From: JACDAN01 sp046729215
Lineage (GTDB): Bacteria > Actinomycetota > Thermoleophilia > Gaiellales > Gaiellaceae
Length of the DNA stretch: 10,522 bases
Direction of reading: 5' to 3'
Assembly (NCBI GenBank): GCA_046729215.1
Contig: JBKPGE010000181.1
Location: 1-10,522 of the forward strand
Each line of letters starts with the position of its first letter. The stretch's first letter is position 1. Below are positions 7,456 through 10,522 of the stretch, piece by piece. A program made the position numbers and the translations under genes. The notes below the pieces were generated by a model, which was not told the origin of the DNA, searched no databases, and worked only from the letters and a program-made list of their open reading frames with translations.

Positions 7456-9341
7456 TCGCATCGGCCTGGCTCTGCCTGCTCTCGCCGCTCGGCAGCGCCG
7501 CACTGATCACACTGGCGGGAACGTGGATCACGAGACGTGTGGCGGGCTACCTGGCCACACTCTCGGTGCTCGTCTCCTTCGTCGGCGCCCTGATCGCGCT
7601 TTTCCTGCTCCTAGACGAGTCCGCCGACGAGCGGTCGCACACCTCGACGCTCTGGACGTGGCTGACAGCCGGCGACTTTCGCGTGGGGCTCTCGATCCTG
7701 GTCGACCCGCTCTCGATCTTCATGATGCTCGTCGTCTCGGGGGTCGGGTTCCTGATCGTCGCCTACTCGATCGGGTACATGGACGGAGAGGACGAGGAGC
7801 GCCGCTTCTTCGCGTACATGGCGCTGTTCGTCTTCTCGATGCTGCTGCTCGTCCAGAGCGGCGATCTCCTGATCTTGCTCGTCGGCTGGGGGCTGGTCGG
7901 CCTCTGCTCGTACCTGCTCATCGGCTACTACCATGAGCGGCCGCAAGCGGTCGCCGCCGCCAAGAAGGCGTTCATCATGAACGCGTTCGGCGACGCCACC
8001 ATGGCGCTCGCGCTCTTCCTGCTCATCCAGCGCGTGGGCTCACTCGAGTACGGCGCCGTCTTCTCCGCCATGGACGGCCTCGGCGGAGACTGGGCGGTCA
8101 CACTGATCGCGCTGGGGCTGCTCGGCGGTGCCGTCGCCAAGTCGGCGCAGATCCCGCTCCAGACCTGGCTTCCGGACGCCATGGAGGGCCCCACTCCGGT
8201 CAGCGCCCTGATCCATGCCGCCACGATGGTCACAGCGGGCGTCTACATGCTCGTCCGCCTGAGCCCGATCTTCGAGCAGGCGCCGCGGATCCAGGATCTC
8301 GCCGCCGGACTCGGCGCGATCACATTGCTCGTCGCCGGCCTGATCGCGCTCGTCCAGACCGACATCAAGCGCGTCATCGCATACTCGACGATGTCTCAGA
8401 TCGGCTACATGTTCGTCGGCGCGGGGCTGACCACCTACCCCAACGCCATGTTCCATCTAATGACGCACGCCTTCTTCAAGGCGTTGCTCTTCCTCGCTGC
8501 GGGGATCGTCATCCACGCTCTCGTCGGGGAGCAGGACATGCGCAAGATGGGCGGCCTCCGCCGGATGCTTCCGAGGACTTACACGGCGATGATCGTCGGG
8601 GCGCTGGCGCTTGCAGCGATACCGCCCTTCGCGGGCTTCTTCTCCAAGGACCCGCTGCTCGCTGCGACGCTCGACGCCGGCGCCTATGGGAAGCTGCTCT
8701 GGGCGGTCGGCCTGGCCGGCACCTTCCTGACCGGCCTCTACGCCTTCCGGCTGATCTTCATCGTCTTCGGCGGGGAGCCATCGCCCTATGCGCGCGAGCA
8801 TCTCCAGCGGCCGGGTCACACGCTGCCCGCGCTTTGGATGGCATGGACCGTGGGCGCGCTCTCCGTCCTCGCCGTCGTCGGCGGCTGGATCCAGTTCTCG
8901 CCCTTCTGGACTCCGCTGTCGGACTTCCTGGAGCCCGTGGCAGCCCCAGGCATCGAGGCGAGCGGGCTCCAGGATCTGCTGACAAGCGTCCTGGCCGTCG
9001 CTCTCGGGCTCGCCGGCATCGGGGTCGCCTGGTGGATCTACTCCGCGCGGCGCGCCGAGGTGCCGAGGTGGGCCTTCGGCCAGCAGCTGCTCGAGCACAA
9101 GTTCTACTTCGACGAGGCGTACGACCTGCTCTTCTATCGCCCGCTCTCCGCGCTCGCGAGCGGGTGGCTGCGGTTCGTCGAGCGCCCGGTCATCGCCGGC
9201 TCGCTGCGCGGCCTCGGCATCGCGACGCGTGGGGCGGGCGTCGGTGTGGGCGAGGTGCAAACGGGTCTCGTCCGGCTGTACGCGCTTGCCCTCGCGGCCG
9301 GCGTCGCCGTCCTCGTTCTCGTCTTCGTGGCGGTGAGATAG
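7452..9341 (+). CDS. nuoL: NADH-quinone oxidoreductase subunit L (ND5-like antiporter subunit), TM5 Glu replaced by Gly
   Basis: This is the distal antiporter-like subunit of the membrane arm, with a C-terminal lateral helix that clamps NuoM and NuoN. The product is 629 aa (E. coli 613), with the expected multi-helix hydrophobic profile. Conserved channel residues seen: Lys230 in AKSAQIPLQTWLPDAM, His255 in ALIHAATMVTAGVY, DIKRVIAYSTMSQIGYMF, His335 and His339 in HLMTHAFFKALLF, and Lys399 in FFSKDP. The C-terminal section has the usual KFYFDEAYD, then the lateral-helix region and a final hydrophobic anchor ending in VAVR. The oddity is TM5: GWGLVGLCSYLLIG has Gly147 exactly where E. coli GWEGVGLCSYLLIG has Glu144. 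No other acid in that helix obviously replaces it. ATG 7452 overlaps the nuoK stop (ATGA); no strong ribosome site is visible, consistent with coupling. TAG at 9339-9341 abuts nuoM. Confidence 0.97.
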   Translation: MIASAWLCLLSPLGSAALITLAGTWITRRVAGYLATLSVLVSFVGALIALFLLLDESADERSHTSTLWTWLTAGDFRVGLSILVDPLSIFMMLVVSGVGFLIVAYSIGYMDGEDEERRFFAYMALFVFSMLLLVQSGDLLILLVGWGLVGLCSYLLIGYYHERPQAVAAAKKAFIMNAFGDATMALALFLLIQRVGSLEYGAVFSAMDGLGGDWAVTLIALGLLGGAVAKSAQIPLQTWLPDAMEGPTPVSALIHAATMVTAGVYMLVRLSPIFEQAPRIQDLAAGLGAITLLVAGLIALVQTDIKRVIAYSTMSQIGYMFVGAGLTTYPNAMFHLMTHAFFKALLFLAAGIVIHALVGEQDMRKMGGLRRMLPRTYTAMIVGALALAAIPPFAGFFSKDPLLAATLDAGAYGKLLWAVGLAGTFLTGLYAFRLIFIVFGGEPSPYAREHLQRPGHTLPALWMAWTVGALSVLAVVGGWIQFSPFWTPLSDFLEPVAAPGIEASGLQDLLTSVLAVALGLAGIGVAWWIYSARRAEVPRWAFGQQLLEHKFYFDEAYDLLFYRPLSALASGWLRFVERPVIAGSLRGLGIATRGAGVGVGEVQTGLVRLYALALAAGVAVLVLVFVAVR

Positions 9342-10522
9342 GTGCTGACGACCGCGCTGATCTTCGTCCCCGTCGCCGGCGCCGTCCTGCTCTGGCTCTT
9401 GCCCTTCCCGGCGCGCACGGCAGCGTCGTTCGCGCTGCTGGTCGCGCTGGGCGAGGTCGCGCTCTGGATCGCGGCGCTGCAGCGGTTCGACTTCGACCAG
9501 GCCGGCCTGCAGTTCGACACCGAGCGCGAGTGGTCGTCGGACCTGCACGCCTCGTACCACGTCGGCATGTACGGCTTCTCGCTCTGGCTCGTCGGGATGA
9601 CGGTGGTGGTCGGCGCCGCCGCCGTCGCGTACGCGTTCTGGGTCGGCCGCGAGCGGGCGCGCGCGTACTTCGGGCTCGCGCTCTTCCTCATCGGCTCGAT
9701 CGTCGGCGTCTTCACCGCCCAGGACCTCCTGCTCTTCTACGTCTTCTTCGAGACGATGCTCATCCCGCTCTACGTGCTCATCGGCGTGTGGGGCGGGCCG
9801 GGGCGGCTCGGCGCGACGCTGAAGTTCATCATCTACACCGTGGCGGGCTCGCTGCTGATGCTCGTCGCGATCATCGCGCTTGGGCTCACCCAGGACACGT
9901 TCGACCTGACGAACGCGGCGACGAGCTCGAACGAGTGGCTCTTCCTCGGCTTCGTCGCCGCCTTCGCCGTGAAGGCGCCACTGTTCCCGCTGCACGGGTG
10001 GCTGCCCGACGCGTACCGCGAGTCGCCGCCCGAGATCGCCGCCGTGCTCTCGGGGGTCGTCTCCAAGGTCGCCGTGTACGGCTTCCTGCGCATCGCCATC
10101 ACGAAGTTCCCGGAGCCGGTCGACGACTTCCAGTGGGTGCTGCTGACGCTCGGCGCGGTGACGCTGGTCTACGGCGCGCTCGTCGCCTTCCGCGCGCCCG
10201 ACGTGCGCGGCGTCATCGCCTACTCGTCGATGTCGCAGATGGGGCTGATCACGCTCGGGCTCTTCGCGCTGAACGACTCCGGCTTCGACGGCGCCGTGCT
10301 GCAGATGGTCAACCACGGACTCGTCTCGGGCGCGCTATTCCTGCTGGCGGGGACGATCGAGCGCCGCACGTCGACGGGCGACTTCGCGCTGCTGGGCGGC
10401 ATGGCCAAGGGCCGGCCGGCGCTCGCGACGCTGCTGATGACCACCGGGATCATCGCGCTGGCCGTTCCCGGCGCGACGACGTTCGCCGGGGAGTTCCTGA
10501 TCCTGCTGGGCGTCTTCAAGGT
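9342..10522 (+). CDS. nuoM: NADH-quinone oxidoreductase subunit M (ND4-like antiporter subunit), 3'-truncated
   Basis: This is the second antiporter-like membrane subunit, between NuoL and NuoN. The frame opens with GTG directly after the nuoL TAG and runs without a stop to the window edge: 393 codons plus two bases, roughly three quarters of the family's usual length. Channel residues present: Glu137 in TM5 (FFETMLIPLYVLIG), Lys211 in TM7 (FAVKAPLFPLHGWLPDAY) and Lys242 in TM8 (SGVVSKVAVYGFLR). DVRGVIAYSSMSQMG and VNHGLVSGALFLLAG follow. TM12, which carries the exit glutamate in E. coli, lies beyond the edge or just at it. The loop after WLPDA reads YRESPPEIAA instead of the common HxxAPTAGS type. 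The ribosome site is weak (GGTGAG at 9332-9337). Third codon positions are far more strictly G/C than in the upstream genes. Identification is secure; the 3' end is missing. Confidence 0.96.
   Translation, partial: MLTTALIFVPVAGAVLLWLLPFPARTAASFALLVALGEVALWIAALQRFDFDQAGLQFDTEREWSSDLHASYHVGMYGFSLWLVGMTVVVGAAAVAYAFWVGRERARAYFGLALFLIGSIVGVFTAQDLLLFYVFFETMLIPLYVLIGVWGGPGRLGATLKFIIYTVAGSLLMLVAIIALGLTQDTFDLTNAATSSNEWLFLGFVAAFAVKAPLFPLHGWLPDAYRESPPEIAAVLSGVVSKVAVYGFLRIAITKFPEPVDDFQWVLLTLGAVTLVYGALVAFRAPDVRGVIAYSSMSQMGLITLGLFALNDSGFDGAVLQMVNHGLVSGALFLLAGTIERRTSTGDFALLGGMAKGRPALATLLMTTGIIALAVPGATTFAGEFLILLGVFK

Larger units (their letters stand above)
1..10522 (+). other. Internal part of a nuo operon (nuoDEFGHIJKLM), fully coupled
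   Basis: All ten genes are co-oriented and in canonical order. The junctions are: D/E 1-base overlap, E/F 8-base overlap, F/G, G/H, H/I, J/K and K/L 4-base overlaps, I/J 3-base gap, L/M abutting with no gap. No space exists for internal promoters other than within genes, and no hairpin plus T-run terminator is seen at any junction. A single long transcript with translational coupling is the simplest reading; the promoter should lie upstream of nuoA, outside the window. Confidence 0.9.

Noticed and set aside
8457..10316. A 619-codon open frame on the minus strand opposite the nuoL 3' half and nuoM
   Set aside because: It is a high-GC antisense shadow: composition is dominated by Arg, Asp, Glu, His and Gln with no recognisable domain, it crosses two well-identified genes, and strict G/C third positions on the + strand remove most minus-strand stops.

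Overview
The window is one strand-uniform block of a respiratory complex I operon (proton-pumping NADH:quinone oxidoreductase, NDH-1). Ten nuo genes lie on the + strand in the standard bacterial order: nuoD (5' end cut off), nuoE, nuoF, nuoG, nuoH, nuoI, nuoJ, nuoK, nuoL and nuoM (3' end cut off). nuoA-C would be expected to the left and nuoN to the right. There is no intergenic stretch longer than 3 bases, no RNA gene, no mobile element with a transposase, and no visible promoter or terminator. The window is internal to a polycistronic unit.

Base composition is very GC-rich, with G or C in most third codon positions, and GTG starts are frequent (nuoF, nuoG, nuoH, nuoM). NuoG carries the N7-cluster cysteines. 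Together these suggest a high-GC bacterium, plausibly an actinobacterium of the Thermoleophilia/Gaiellales type. The lineage is an inference from style and composition, not a demonstrated placement.

Layout and function: nuoE, nuoF and the N-terminal part of nuoG (1141-5151) encode the NADH-oxidising module (FMN and FeS clusters N1a, N3, N1b, N4, N5, N7). nuoD and nuoI (2-1141, 6131-6628) belong to the quinone-reducing connecting module (N6a/N6b and the quinone cavity). nuoH, J, K, L and M (5148-6134 and 6632-10522) encode the membrane arm, which couples quinone reduction to ion translocation. Most junctions are 4-base start/stop overlaps, consistent with translational coupling and equal stoichiometry.

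No undescribed system is visible. Four details deserve a second look. (1) NuoL has Gly147 where the near-universal TM5 glutamate (E. coli NuoL Glu144) should be, although the other channel residues are kept. (2) nuoG contains an in-frame Pro/Gly/Glu-rich linker built around two copies of a 38-bp palindrome-bearing repeat, 102 bp apart. (3) Third-position A/T usage falls abruptly at the nuoL/nuoM boundary. (4) NuoM has an altered TM7-TM8 loop motif.
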